A DNA stretch of 20,182 nucleotides from Obelidium mucronatum (GCA_025765595.1 JAIVFH010000435.1:1-20182), one strand, 5' to 3'; positions 9,093 to 17,862 are shown, counted from the first letter of the stretch. Numbers and translations are program-made. The notes: generated by a model not told the origin, from the letters alone.

Positions 9093-9601
9093 CCAATAGA
9101 ATGCAAGTCCTCCGCAGTGAAGGCAGTTTCTGTATTGACAAGAATGTACTTGTTGTATTCCTCACTGAATCCATTCAACGAGAATATTCCGTCTGATTGA
9201 CGAGAGTGTTGAATGTACTCGGTCTTTAGAAACTCACTGATTTTTTTGATTCCGGGAATAATTTGGTCCCTCAAAATAGGAATCAAATAGTCTTGATCGT
9301 TCATAAATTTTTTTGTCTCAGCCGCACGATTAAGAGCAAATGACCGAGCCGCCTCCAGCAGTGGCAGGTTCGGATTTATGAAACTATCACAGAATTGAAT
9401 GAGGAGAGAGACAGACGTTTGATTCATTGTAATTTGTCTGTTGATTCCAGAACGCCAATTATCAATCATACAATTGAACTGCTTTGGAAGCTTTGAAAGG
9501 CGCGTCTTGTAATTGAATAAATTGTGGAGGCTGTTTATCTGATGAAGCGAAAAGTATGTTTCCAAGCTGACAAGTTCTCCTTGCATATGGCTGATAGACA
9601 A
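7895..9601 (-). pseudogene. DUF885 metallopeptidase-like gene, 5'-truncated and broken (paralogue B)
   Basis: This is a broken copy of a DUF885-family protein. The order is that of a normal member. It begins near ISHMQGELVSLETYF (9590s) and runs to EDLHSIGL. A 46-base C tract follows, then VARIEALMEKAKNQ and FPQL, an intron 8785-8835, CQVKPYPESLELQSPLGSYE, an intron 8567-8627, HE-ANPGHHHES (the HExxPGHH-like metal site), FSEGWG, LRAVRLVVDTGLHAKGWS, LSYKVGEMKFMDLR, and DVVLGSGAIPL. A C-terminal membrane segment of ~23 hydrophobic residues ends at 7895. Defects are: no start or signal peptide, because an in-frame TAA lies just upstream of the homology; a C tract that puts the halves out of frame as written; about 12 residues missing after GWGIYA; and TAA at 8264-8266 where the family has a residue between IPG and ALSYK. 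The family is a probable zinc hydrolase of unknown substrate. Confidence 0.8.
9044..9089. repeat. 46-base homopolymer C tract (poly-G on the coding strand)
   Basis: There are forty-six consecutive C residues on the plus strand, inside the coding region of DUF885 paralogue B. Both flanks belong to the same domain: SIGL on one side, VARIEAL on the other. The tract therefore expanded within a gene, or was filled in, rather than joining unrelated sequence. Its true length is uncertain. Confidence 0.95.
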
Positions 9602-10294
9602 CCGTTTTTAAAGAAACCGAACCTGCCGAAGATCTCGAACGGATCTGTATATAAACCAATTTCTTCACCCAAGAATTCGCTGTAAAGTCCCCATCCTTCA
9701 ACAAAAGCACCGCTCATCACCATCTGGCGAATAAGATGCTCTTTGGCTGCCCCGTTTGCAAGAGACACTTGATGATGATGTCCAGGATTGGCTTCATGAA
9801 GACATAGTGCTTTTAATTGATGAGAGTGCTTTCCAAGCTGAAGCAATAAGTTGATGTTGAAAACACCTCCTTCTGTTCTAGTACCTTCCGAGTAACTACC
9901 AATAGGACTTTGGAGTTCCCTCTCGGCAGGTACGGGTTTCACTTGACAACTAAAATATACAGTAAATATTTGTTTCTCAAGTAAAAAGAAAATGACTCAA
10001 CTCAAATGGTGGAAACTCCGAAAAGACTGAAACCATTCTTTGCTTTGAATCTTGAATTAAGTTTCCGCAAACTCTTAAAATATCGTCATGGGAAGTGAAG
10101 TACACGAGAATTTCGGCATTAGCAAGCCATTCAAATTGCTGTTCTGTACAAAATCGATCATCCCAGATCGATTTTGATGAAAAGTCTTTTTGGTTTTTGA
10201 GGAATGGGTGGATTTCAGTTGTGTGGACTCGACAAAAAATGAAAAACGAGGCTAAAACAAAAAACAGCCATTCGACCATCTTTCGTTCAATCAT
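9535..10294 (-). CDS. chimeric, truncated DUF885-like ORF with methyltransferase-derived segment (paralogue A)
   Basis: Two exons (10002-10294 and 9535-9949; intron 9950-10001, 52 nt, GT-AG) give an open 235-aa product. The N-terminus is signal-peptide-like (MVEWLFFVLASFFIFCRVHT; the second Met at 10279 is also possible). Next comes KDFSSKSIWDDRF...FEWLANAEILV, which resembles the start of the neighbouring methyltransferase. The second half of a DUF885 domain follows: CQVKPVPAERELQSPIGSY, ALCLHEANPGHHHQVSLANG (metal site), FVEGWGLYSEFLGEEIGLYT, DPFEIFGR. The family's C-terminal third is absent. Instead the frame reads ~22 unrelated residues to a TAA at 9535. The intron after PPFE/CQVKP is shared with paralogue B, but B's intron at HE/ANPG is missing. 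It may be a pseudogene or a new chimeric gene; lack of half of the domain argues against enzymatic activity. Confidence 0.55.
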
Positions 10295-10354
10295 GCACCC
10301 CTACATAAATTATATTCGGAGATTATAATAAAGCAATCTACAATGGGTGACCAG

Positions 10355-11118
10355 TTATATTCTCGCAACCAAAAATAGGGTGTGAAACACTTCGGGCTCA
10401 TGGACAACATGGCCTTTTGGGGGAGGGTTCTGGGATGTCTCTGGCTTAACATCAAAGGTTTTGATAACCTTCCATAAATGCGAAGCCGTCGCGGAAAATT
10501 CATTGGTGGCAGCCGCAGAATCCAAGAAATCAAAGCGAAACTTAGAATATGACAATGCAATCCAAAACGATCCAGAAGTCGTTACTTTTGCCAAGTTTAA
10601 AGCAAGTGCAACTGTAGGCCCGACTGACTCCACTTCTTGTGTGGATGGGTTCAAAACATCAACATTCAGTCTGCAAGAAATTGCATCAGCACAGCTCTTT
10701 TCAACTATAATGCGGAATTCAAGTGCATGTGAATCTGTTTCCAACGCCTGTTTGAAGGAGTCCCAGTGAAGCAGATCAGCAACGGCCCATGTCATCTCAA
10801 CACTGCCAAAAGTAGACATTCCATATCTCGCCCTCGCTGGATTGCCAGCTTTGAATAATCCAAATTGACAATCTGCTTTGATCTCGGAATCAAGCTCGGC
10901 ACGAGTTTCTTGCGCAGCTCGTTTAATAGTTCGGATGTTCCTGACCCAATGTGTAGTAGATTCAAGTTGGCTCCGTCGTCGCTTGAACGAAGAATGCTCA
11001 GGGCCGCAACTATGTGTTTGACAAGAACATCAGCGGCAGCGAGCCATTCAAAATGTAATTCCGATTCAAAGCGGTTTTCCCAAAATTGCTGCGAAGAAAA
11101 GTCTTTGGTTTTTGCCAT
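10355..11118 (-). CDS. METTL13/CSKMT-type lysine methyltransferase, one apparent frameshift
   Basis: Two overlapping frames together encode a seven-beta-strand SAM-dependent methyltransferase of about 254 aa. The first (10792-11118) has MAKTKDFSSQQFWENRFESE, FEWLAAADVLV, SAM motif I LLHIGSGTSEL, and QIVNLDYSKLAIQRG (acidic end of strand 2). The second (10355-10819) has STFGSVEMTWAVADLLHW, FRIIVEKSCADAISCR (the family's DKGTLDAL-like motif), then a C-terminal sheet ending FHTLFLVARI. The order matches METTL13 N-terminal / CSKMT / yeast Efm-like protein [18 protein letters not shown] that modify eEF1A or mitochondrial citrate synthase; the target is unknown here. The switch between frames lies around 10805-10825, equivalent to one missing base, with no room for an intron. 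It may be a sequencing error, a recent null allele or recoding. Confidence 0.7.
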
Positions 11119-11124
11119 CTTTTT

Positions 11125-12591
11125 TTAATTGAAAGCGGACATTCCTTTCACCAAATCTTCTAAATCTTCAACCTTTGCTTTCTTTTGCGAACGTAGCATT
11201 GCTCTGGCAGTTCTCTCATCAGCTTCGACGTCTTCCTCCATCATTATACGCTTTTTGCCCTTCTTCTCATAAATAATCACAGTTGGTCCCTTAATTGGTT
11301 CACCAAGAGAAGCCTTTCCTGCCGATTGTCTCTTTTTCAATGGAGAGGCTCCTTTTCGCTGAGAAGCTGTTTTCATTGTCTGTAGCCTCTTTGCTTTCAC
11401 GGCCTTCTTCGCATTCAAGGCAATAACAGCATCTGATAATGATGCGACAGCGATTTTTTCCTTCTCCTTTGCGACATCATGAAACAGCTTCTCCGCTTTG
11501 CCCGCCAAGGCCTCTACCTTCACTTTTTCACCGACTCCCAACTCAATCCCCCCATGTCTCGAAATCATTTCAGCAATCTCCTTGGCCACACTCTTTTTGA
11601 AACGGACAAACCCATACTGCTCCAAGGGTTTCATGACGCACTCCAACACAGGAGCAAGGTTTTCAAATTCGGTAGGAGCAATCGCTTGAATGGAAGAAGA
11701 TGTGAATCCTACTGAGGGAGCAATTGGGCCGAAGCGGATGACCCTGTTGAGGGGGTACCCCAAAATTGCAGCAGCTTGAACAGCCGAGTGCCCCATTTGC
11801 TTTAAAGGTTTTGTTCGAGGATCGCGGCTGGTGAGAGATGGATGATTCCAGTCAAATGCCACTTCTGTGGACACATCTGAAGTGGAACTTGAGGGAAAGA
11901 TCGCCGATTCCACAGATAGCACAGAGTCTTCATATGTAGCAGGAGATGAATTGGCAGCAAGCAGTTTGATCATAACGGCTGGATCTTCGAACTGAACAAA
12001 ACATGGAATCTTTAGAATGAGGAGCAAATCGGAATCTCGTAATTTGACCAAACTTTTCCTTGATAAATGAGATGAAGTCAAGTTGGACTGCATCCGCGGT
12101 GATTCCTCCAAATGCGCAGCAACTGAGTGTCAAGGCATTTTTGGTGCGAACAACATCATGAACACTTTGTTGGTCAAAAGATACAATACGACGCAATGAT
12201 AATCTATCAGCTGAAATCCAATTTGCAGGGAGATTAGCAACCATAGCATAGCAATAGAATCCATTAACTACCTCGAAAGCACCTTTGACAACAACTTCCG
12301 CCGCTTCTTGAAGCATTTCGACATTTACATTAGCAGCCTTGACAACTTTAAATCCGGCTATTGTTGAGAATGGGACCCATCCATTTTGCCAGCCACAGTT
12401 TGGATCAGCGGTTGCAGCAAGTCTCAACAGATTGTTAGCAGAAGTATGCATCAAGGAACGTAAGCACGGTATTCCTCTCTTGATCAAGATCGCAAGTTGC
12501 GAGGGATTGAAGACCTCCAGCTACAATCGGCAGCTTGCAAGAAATCAGTTCAATGTCCATGACTTTTTCCAAGAGCATCAAAAAATTCCAT
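11125..12591 (-). CDS. La-domain RNA-binding protein, two apparent frame disruptions
   Basis: The proposed ATG is at 12591 (MEFFDALGK), with a 43-nt intron 12521-12563 leading to TGGLQSLATCDLDQERNTVL and FLDAYF. The frame then changes near 12440-12452 to NNLLRLAATADPN and GWVPFSTIAGFKVVKAANVN, a recognisable La motif. An RRM follows (ALTLSCCAFGGITADAVQLD, FGQITRFRFAPHSK). A second frame change near 11985-11998 leads to PCFVQFEDPAVMIKLLAANS. A later RRM-like region (VIRFGPIAP ... YGFVRFKKSVAKEIAEMI) and a Lys/Arg-rich tail end at 11125. La and La-related proteins bind 3' oligo-U ends of Pol III transcripts or 5'TOP mRNAs. Where the canonical La motif has NLLRDKFLLRL, this one reads NNLLRL, so the first disruption may be a small deletion. 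The gene starts 40 bp below the LRR gene's stop. Confidence 0.6.
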
Positions 12592-12631
12592 AAAAAAAAA
12601 AAGAAGAAAGAAAGAGGAAGAAAGATGTAGC

Positions 12632-13876
12632 TCAAAGTTTAAGTCCAACACCTCGATTTCGCAGTTCTAACACATGTTCTGGAATGTTTTCCAACAACAA
12701 GTCGTTGTTGTTCAAATAGAGCCCTTGCAAACGCAACAAGCTCCCAAGCTCTGCCGGAATAGCTCCTGACAGTCGATTATGAGATAAAGCCATTGTGTTT
12801 AAGTTGATTAGATTTCCTAGTTCTCCGGGAATGTTTCCTTGGAAAGAGTTGTTGACAAGATTCAAAAACAACAGATTCTCGAGGTTTCCAAGTTCGGAAG
12901 GTAAAGGCCCACTTAAATTATTGTCATATAGGGCTAGAGACTCCAGACTTAGCAGATTCCCAACCTCTTTTGGTAACTTTCCCGACAAACAATTCGCACC
13001 AATTTTGAGAACCCTTAGATTTGATAACCGGCCAATTGCTGAGGGAATTTCTCCACCAAAGTTATTGGACGATAATGTCAATTTAGTTAGTCGCTTGAGC
13101 TGGCCAACTTCCTCGGAGATTGTTCCACCAAAGCTGTTATCAGCCAGATTGAGAACTTCCAAGTTCCGCAAATGATACAAACTGATTGGAATGCGACCGG
13201 CGAGTTTGTTGGAGTTGAGAGAAAGAGACGTGAGATTGACCAGGCGATTGATTTCAAATGGAATCCGCCCACTCAATCCATTTTCAGACAAATCGCATTC
13301 CTGAAGATTAACCAATTCGCAAAGTGCAGAAGGAATCGCTTGATCAATTTTGTTCTTAGCCAGGTCGAGTTGGATGAGTGATTTTAGCGAAGCGATAGAA
13401 TTTGGAATTGATCCCTTGATTGCAAGGCTGTGGAGTTGAAGATGTTTCAGTTTCACCAACATGCCGATTGATTCGGGGATGGAAAACGGAGTCCACTTCG
13501 GCTCATTCCATGGATCCAACATGCAGTAGTTCCAGATAATGAGAGAGTCGAGCGTATCCCAATACGCAACTTTGACATATACTTGCTGATACTCCTCTGG
13601 CCATGCGGCAAACCACAACCAATCGAGCACTTTTGTATCGTTCCAATCTTTCAGCGGATTTTCAAAGTGCTCAAACCACGCAATTGATTGCGACTGGCGC
13701 GGTTCGTAGACAAAACAGTCCAAGTTCAGTTTGGCAAAATGGCGATTAGACAGACTCGCCCTGATGGCTTTGCAGAGGGCTGTGTAGCGAAGAACGATTC
13801 GTGGCTGAATCCAACTGAAGATTGCTCGCACAAGTTCGGGTGGAAGCAGGTCAAGCTGATTGTTTTTCGATTTCAT
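12632..13876 (-). CDS. F-box-like protein with eleven plant-type leucine-rich repeats
   Basis: This is an intronless 414-aa ORF; the first ATG is at 13876 (MKSKNNQLDLLPPELVRAIF). Residues ~9-45 (LLPPELVRAIFSWIQ ... LCKAIRASLSNRHF) resemble an F-box. From about residue 135, eleven consecutive repeats of exactly 24 residues follow the plant-specific pattern xIPxxLGxLxxLxxLxLxxNxLxG (for example EIPSAIGRLSNLRVLKIGAN, PLPSELGNLENLLFLNLVNN). There is no signal peptide or transmembrane segment, so it is probably cytosolic or nuclear and may be an SCF adaptor. F-box/LRR architectures with these plant-like repeats are common in chytrids (general knowledge). The repeats are undamaged, unlike the neighbouring genes. 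Confidence 0.88.
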   Translation of the reverse strand: MKSKNNQLDLLPPELVRAIFSWIQPRIVLRYTALCKAIRASLSNRHFAKLNLDCFVYEPRQSQSIAWFEHFENPLKDWNDTKVLDWLWFAAWPEEYQQVYVKVAYWDTLDSLIIWNYCMLDPWNEPKWTPFSIPESIGMLVKLKHLQLHSLAIKGSIPNSIASLKSLIQLDLAKNKIDQAIPSALCELVNLQECDLSENGLSGRIPFEINRLVNLTSLSLNSNKLAGRIPISLYHLRNLEVLNLADNSFGGTISEEVGQLKRLTKLTLSSNNFGGEIPSAIGRLSNLRVLKIGANCLSGKLPKEVGNLLSLESLALYDNNLSGPLPSELGNLENLLFLNLVNNSFQGNIPGELGNLINLNTMALSHNRLSGAIPAELGSLLRLQGLYLNNNDLLLENIPEHVLELRNRGVGLKL

Positions 13877-16545
13877 AATCAAACATCGCTAATCAACGCT
13901 TATGCCTTCACTTAAAGATAATAGTCGCATACATTTTCAACTGATTTTCATAAGGAAATGACAGTAAGAAGTGACAATCTAAAGAAACGCGACGATCATC
14001 TTCAGTTGGTTTTCAAAAAGACTATCCGTCTTCAAGTCTCCTACGCCTATAATGAATCTTAGGGTTCTCATATGGCACTCTCTATACTGCTTGACTTTGG
14101 CTCTGTCCGATATTGTCACGAAGAAGACGAACGTGACTGAATGGATCCCTAATCACAAACTACAATATAACTTATGATCCGAAATTGATTGATTACTATG
14201 GATATGGAGGCTTTGCGCGTTATTGGAGGCGAAATTAGCTCCACAGCTCGGTAACTATATTTAAATAGGCTATCTAGTACCGCCATAACGTATTCATGCA
14301 TTTGCTCAATGATAGTGCATCTGCACAAGCACTCTCTTCCAACCAAGTACTACCTTTTAAGATTTTGTATTTTACGGGGATATGACTGTAACCATTGCGA
14401 ACAGATTCCGTATTGTTCTTTTTTTCGGGCTCGCCTCGCTTGGATGATCGCAATATATTCAACTACTTTTTCCGAATGTTCCCATCAATGCGTTCGTTAC
14501 TTCACCCGTTTTAAAAAAATACTGAGATACTTACTCTTGATTGTTAGGACTTGGAAAACCGATTGCATTGTTTCTGGAATCCTTGTCGGTTCGTCAGATT
14601 GGAATTGTTTATCAAAAGGACGCAGATAGCACTTTACAAATAGCACTTGACATTGTCCAAACAATGCAATCCAAGGGAATAATTGTTGCAGTAAATGTTC
14701 CATTGATTTCAAAGCTGACGCCTGCTATTCTGGATTATGCAGTTACTACATTCAAACAAACTACAGCAAGGTTGGTGGTGGTTTCAGTATCAATCCAAAC
14801 TTACACCTTCATTATTTTGAACAAGATATATTATTGCAATAGGATCTTCAGATTGGTTGAGTAATGTAGTATACACGTTTGGAAAACGAAAAATGGTGGG
14901 GCCAAATTATGTGTGGATAACCAGCAACACCCCGAAACCCAAAAGCGGCGATCTGATGAAAGGTAGAAGTGACTTATTTTAGATGGTTTGGCTGAAGAGT
15001 TTTCTCCCAGTTTATGGCCCAGACTATTACAGCTTTCTCACGGGACTTCTGGTTACCAATTCAATAACAGCATCAGAATACAGCGAAACTTATTATGCTA
15101 CACTGATGTCACTTAACCAAATGGCAGGGTTCAATCCGTTGGATTCAGGAATTTTTTCCAACTTCAACACAAAGCTGGCGTACGATTGCACCATGCTCAT
15201 GCTGTTGGGGTTCGACAAGGCTTTGGCAGCAGCATCACCATCAGACCCGAAACTTCTTGCAGAAAGAAGGCTTCAAGGAATCATGAATTCCTCCCATTTC
15301 TCGAACTTGGGTAATTTCTCTCATCTTTTCCTGTTCCAAGAATGTTAATTTGTGTAAATCCAGGATATCAGAGCTTAGTCTATCGCCTTATCCAATTAAC
15401 GGAACGAGGTGATATGAAAACGCAATATCAGTTTGGGGCTTACAATGGAACCAAATATTCGATCTCAGGTGCTGTTCATTTAGGAAAAATTCAGGCGTTA
15501 AAAGAAAGAATTCTAGGCATTGGCGCAACTGATAGAGAATTAACAAGTTTTGAGTTTTACCCAGACTCACAAGGCTTCTTTTTTAATGGTATTTTTCGAT
15601 TGTTTTTGGTAACAACAAACGTAACCAATTTCCAAATTTTTAAATTAGGGTCTCTGCCATTAGATGGGCTGCCTGTACAGTATTCCTACACTCTTGAATG
15701 GCAAGCCGGAAAAATGATTGTCGCAATGTCATGCATCGGATTTCTCGCCACATTCTTCTCCATAATATTTCTGATACTATTTCAGTCGTCTGCGATTCTT
15801 CGTGTGGCCTCAGTCCCAGAATGTCTAGCAATTGTTCTGGATGTGTCTCTATCCAACTTCACATTTACCTGCATTTTGGAGAAGCTCCAGCAATCCTTAT
15901 TTGTCATTTAAGAAACTGGGCTTTCAATCTTGGATTCAATTTGGTTATTTCGACCCTGATTTGCAAAAACTTGTTGGTAACACGTATGTTTGGTTATAAG
16001 CGGGTGCGTCGACCAGAGATGGAAGTTATTAGATTTCGGTTATTAAATATCTTTTTATGTGTCATAAGCATACAGGTTATTTTTATCTTTTACGTTATTC
16101 TTATTTGTGTAGTAAAACCCAAAACGACTATGCTCATCTTACTTCAAACATTGCCACAACCCAAAGGGACCTTTCTACTCACCCCATGACAGACCAATGT
16201 TGGAAATTATTTTTATTACATTTCATTGACACTACGGATGAGTTCCTTCCAAGAAGGAGTACTCTTTACTAACAAGTGTTTTCTCTTACCTGGCATGTTC
16301 CTGACAACCTATCTGGTTTCAACTTAAAGTCCGCGGGAAAGCCACAACGAAAGCACAATCCTCTCAATCACGTTTTTCGCCATCGGCTTGGCCAGTCTTG
16401 TGATTTCCAACTTTGACACATCGTCAGCATTATTCAATTTAATGAAATCAATATGCATTTGGGTAGCAATGATGGTTGTGCTGCTTTTGCTTGTGGGTTC
16501 TCGGTTCGGAGAAATGGCTCAAGCAGGTCTCCTCCCAACTTTGCA

Positions 16546-16555
16546 TGGTAAAATG
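16546..16555. repeat. left copy of candidate 10-bp target-site duplication
   Basis: TGGTAAAATG here recurs at 17853-17862. The two copies bracket the inverted-repeat element and sit in the same reading frame of the receptor pseudogene (...HGKM / ...GKMGN). They lie 13 and 11 nt outside the clearest inverted-repeat match, so the exact element ends are uncertain. Confidence 0.6.
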
Positions 16556-16568
16556 CACGTACTATAGC

Positions 16569-16855
16569 GAGCGGCACTCCCAATTCGGACCCTATTCGGA
16601 CTCCTATTCGGAAAACGATTCGGAGTCCGACTAGGGCCCGATTCGGATCCGATTCGGACTCCGAATCGGACTAGGCTGTCCGTTAGGCCTAACGGCACTC
16701 CAAACGGACTCCAATTGAGCTCCAAATGCGCTTCCAATTGGATTTACAGCTCCTAACGGCTTTTTCAGCCCATCGCTAATAGTGCGTTGATAGTCCTTGT
16801 CGGAAAGCTAGTCAAACGCGGCTAGGGTCCTACTAGGATCCCCGTTAGGACTCCA
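16569..16855. repeat. left terminal inverted-repeat zone of short palindromic units
   Basis: This zone starts GAGCGGCACTCCC and continues as variants of ATTCGGACTCC, GATTCGGATCC, GGCCTAACGGCACTCC and GTTAGGACTCC. Many units are their own near-reverse complements (for example CCGATTCGGATCCGATTCGG), so a single strand can fold repeatedly. The left zone matches the right zone (17560-17841) in inverted orientation. Confidence 0.7.
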
Positions 16856-17113
16856 AATCTCAAAAATGTTGAGCATCTGGTGGGGTTTGAAGCCATCAGA
16901 AAAATTTTCTGAGCCTTCATCCTGAAATTTCCTGCCAAAATTTTACTCAAATGGAAAAAGTTGTGGCCCAGTGCCCTTAATGGGTTTAATGTATGACATA
17001 ATACAAACTTGTGTCTCACATAATTATGTTAGAAATCATTATTATTCCATTGTTATTTCTATTTGACTGAGTTACCTTTTCAATTCAAATCAAGTTAATT
17101 AATCTTCAGATTT

Positions 17114-17203
17114 TACAATCAGGAATTTATTCACTACAAAATAAGTAGCTATGTTTGCTACTACAAAATAAGTAGTTATGTTTGCATACAATCAAGAATT
17201 TAT
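17114..17203. repeat. internal tandem and nested direct repeats of the element
   Basis: A 27-bp unit (ACTACAAAATAAGTAG...) occurs twice head to tail at 17133-17159 and 17160-17186 with two differences. It is flanked by two copies of TACAATCARGAATTTAT at 17114-17130 and 17187-17203. Each 27-mer holds the short inverted repeat CTAC-N7-GTAG. Confidence 0.8.
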
Positions 17204-17559
17204 ATAAGTTGAGATAGTGCAGTTAAGAAATGGCAGTGACTTTGAAGATGATCTGGTGAGGCAAGTATTCAAAGTTAGGCTTGTGTGATAAATATTAAAT
17301 TTTCTCTCTCAGGCATGTATTAAAATGGTTAATAAACATGCAGGGTGAAAAATTGATGATGGGAAAAAATTTGCCATGAAATTTTAATGGGGATGGAAAT
17401 ATGTACAAGTGCAGAGTTGAGAAAATTTTCATTTGATAATTATGTTAAAAGTTTATATTGCAATGGAAGAGATTTCTGCAGTAAAGTTGCATCATGCAGC
17501 GGAATAATTTGTTCTTGGTTGTTTCTATGTTCACCGGTGCGAAGGGTCATTATCGGGGG

Positions 17560-17841
17560 AAAACTCCCAATTAGGGCTCCTAATGACCCCATTAGGGCTC
17601 CTAATGGGTCCAATTGGTTTGCTATAAGGAATGAAAAACACTAGTAGCGCTCCTATTAGGAGCAAAAAATCCGATTAGGAGCAATGAAAAAACGCGTTTT
17701 TTTCAATCAGAATTCCTATTGGGGCTCCAATTGGGGCCAAATAGGCTCCGAATCGCTCTCAGTCCGATTCAGATCCGATTAGGAGTCCGAATCGGACCCC
17801 GAATAGGGCCCGAATCGGACCCCGAATTGCGCGTGCCGCTC
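17560..17841. repeat. right terminal inverted-repeat zone
   Basis: Units such as TTAGGGCTCC, CTATTAGGAGC and GATTAGGAGTCCGAATCGG run to GTGCCGCTC at 17833-17841, the inverted counterpart of the left end. The open frame across this zone is a by-product of the repeat and is not called as a gene. Confidence 0.7.
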
Positions 17842-17852
17842 AGACCCCGGGC

Positions 17853-17862
17853 TGGTAAAATG
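17853..17862. repeat. right copy of candidate 10-bp target-site duplication
   Basis: TGGTAAAATG is identical to 16546-16555. From here the receptor's cytoplasmic tail frame continues. Confidence 0.6.

Larger units (their letters stand above)
16556..17852. mobile_element. non-autonomous TIR element (~1.3 kb, MULE/MITE-like) inserted in the receptor gene
   Basis: The ends are inverted repeats: GAGCGGCAC-4 nt-AATTCGG at 16569-16588 is the reverse complement of 17822-17841, with identical spacing and 18 of 20 positions matching. Both terminal zones (about 16569-16855 and 17560-17841) consist of degenerate, self-complementary units of the type ATTCGGACTCC / TTAGGACTCC. The interior (about 16860-17540) is AT-rich, holds no convincing ORF, and contains short tandem repeats. 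No transposase is present. The long inverted ends plus a candidate 10-bp duplication at 16546/17853 suit a Mutator-like (9-11 bp duplications) non-autonomous derivative; the superfamily assignment is an inference. Confidence 0.72.

Noticed and set aside
9011..9200. Proline-rich plus-strand ORFs over the C tract
   Set aside because: The proline run is only the translation of the homopolymer on the non-coding strand of the DUF885 gene.
9591..9622. A 32-nt GT-AG interval that could splice DUF885 paralogue A into paralogue B in phase
   Set aside because: It is shorter than any supported intron here (43 nt or more), and the result would have the domain halves in the wrong order.
12435..12635. Hydrophobic leader (MSYIFLPLSFFFFFLWN) as an N-terminal signal anchor of the La protein
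   Set aside because: It is translation of a pyrimidine-rich leader before the ATG at 12591 and starts inside the 3' end of the LRR gene; an RNA-binding La protein would not have it.
16312..16325. Tiny GT-AG interval that would remove the TAA in the receptor pseudogene
   Set aside because: Fourteen nucleotides cannot be spliced by a spliceosome; the stop is better read as a nonsense change.
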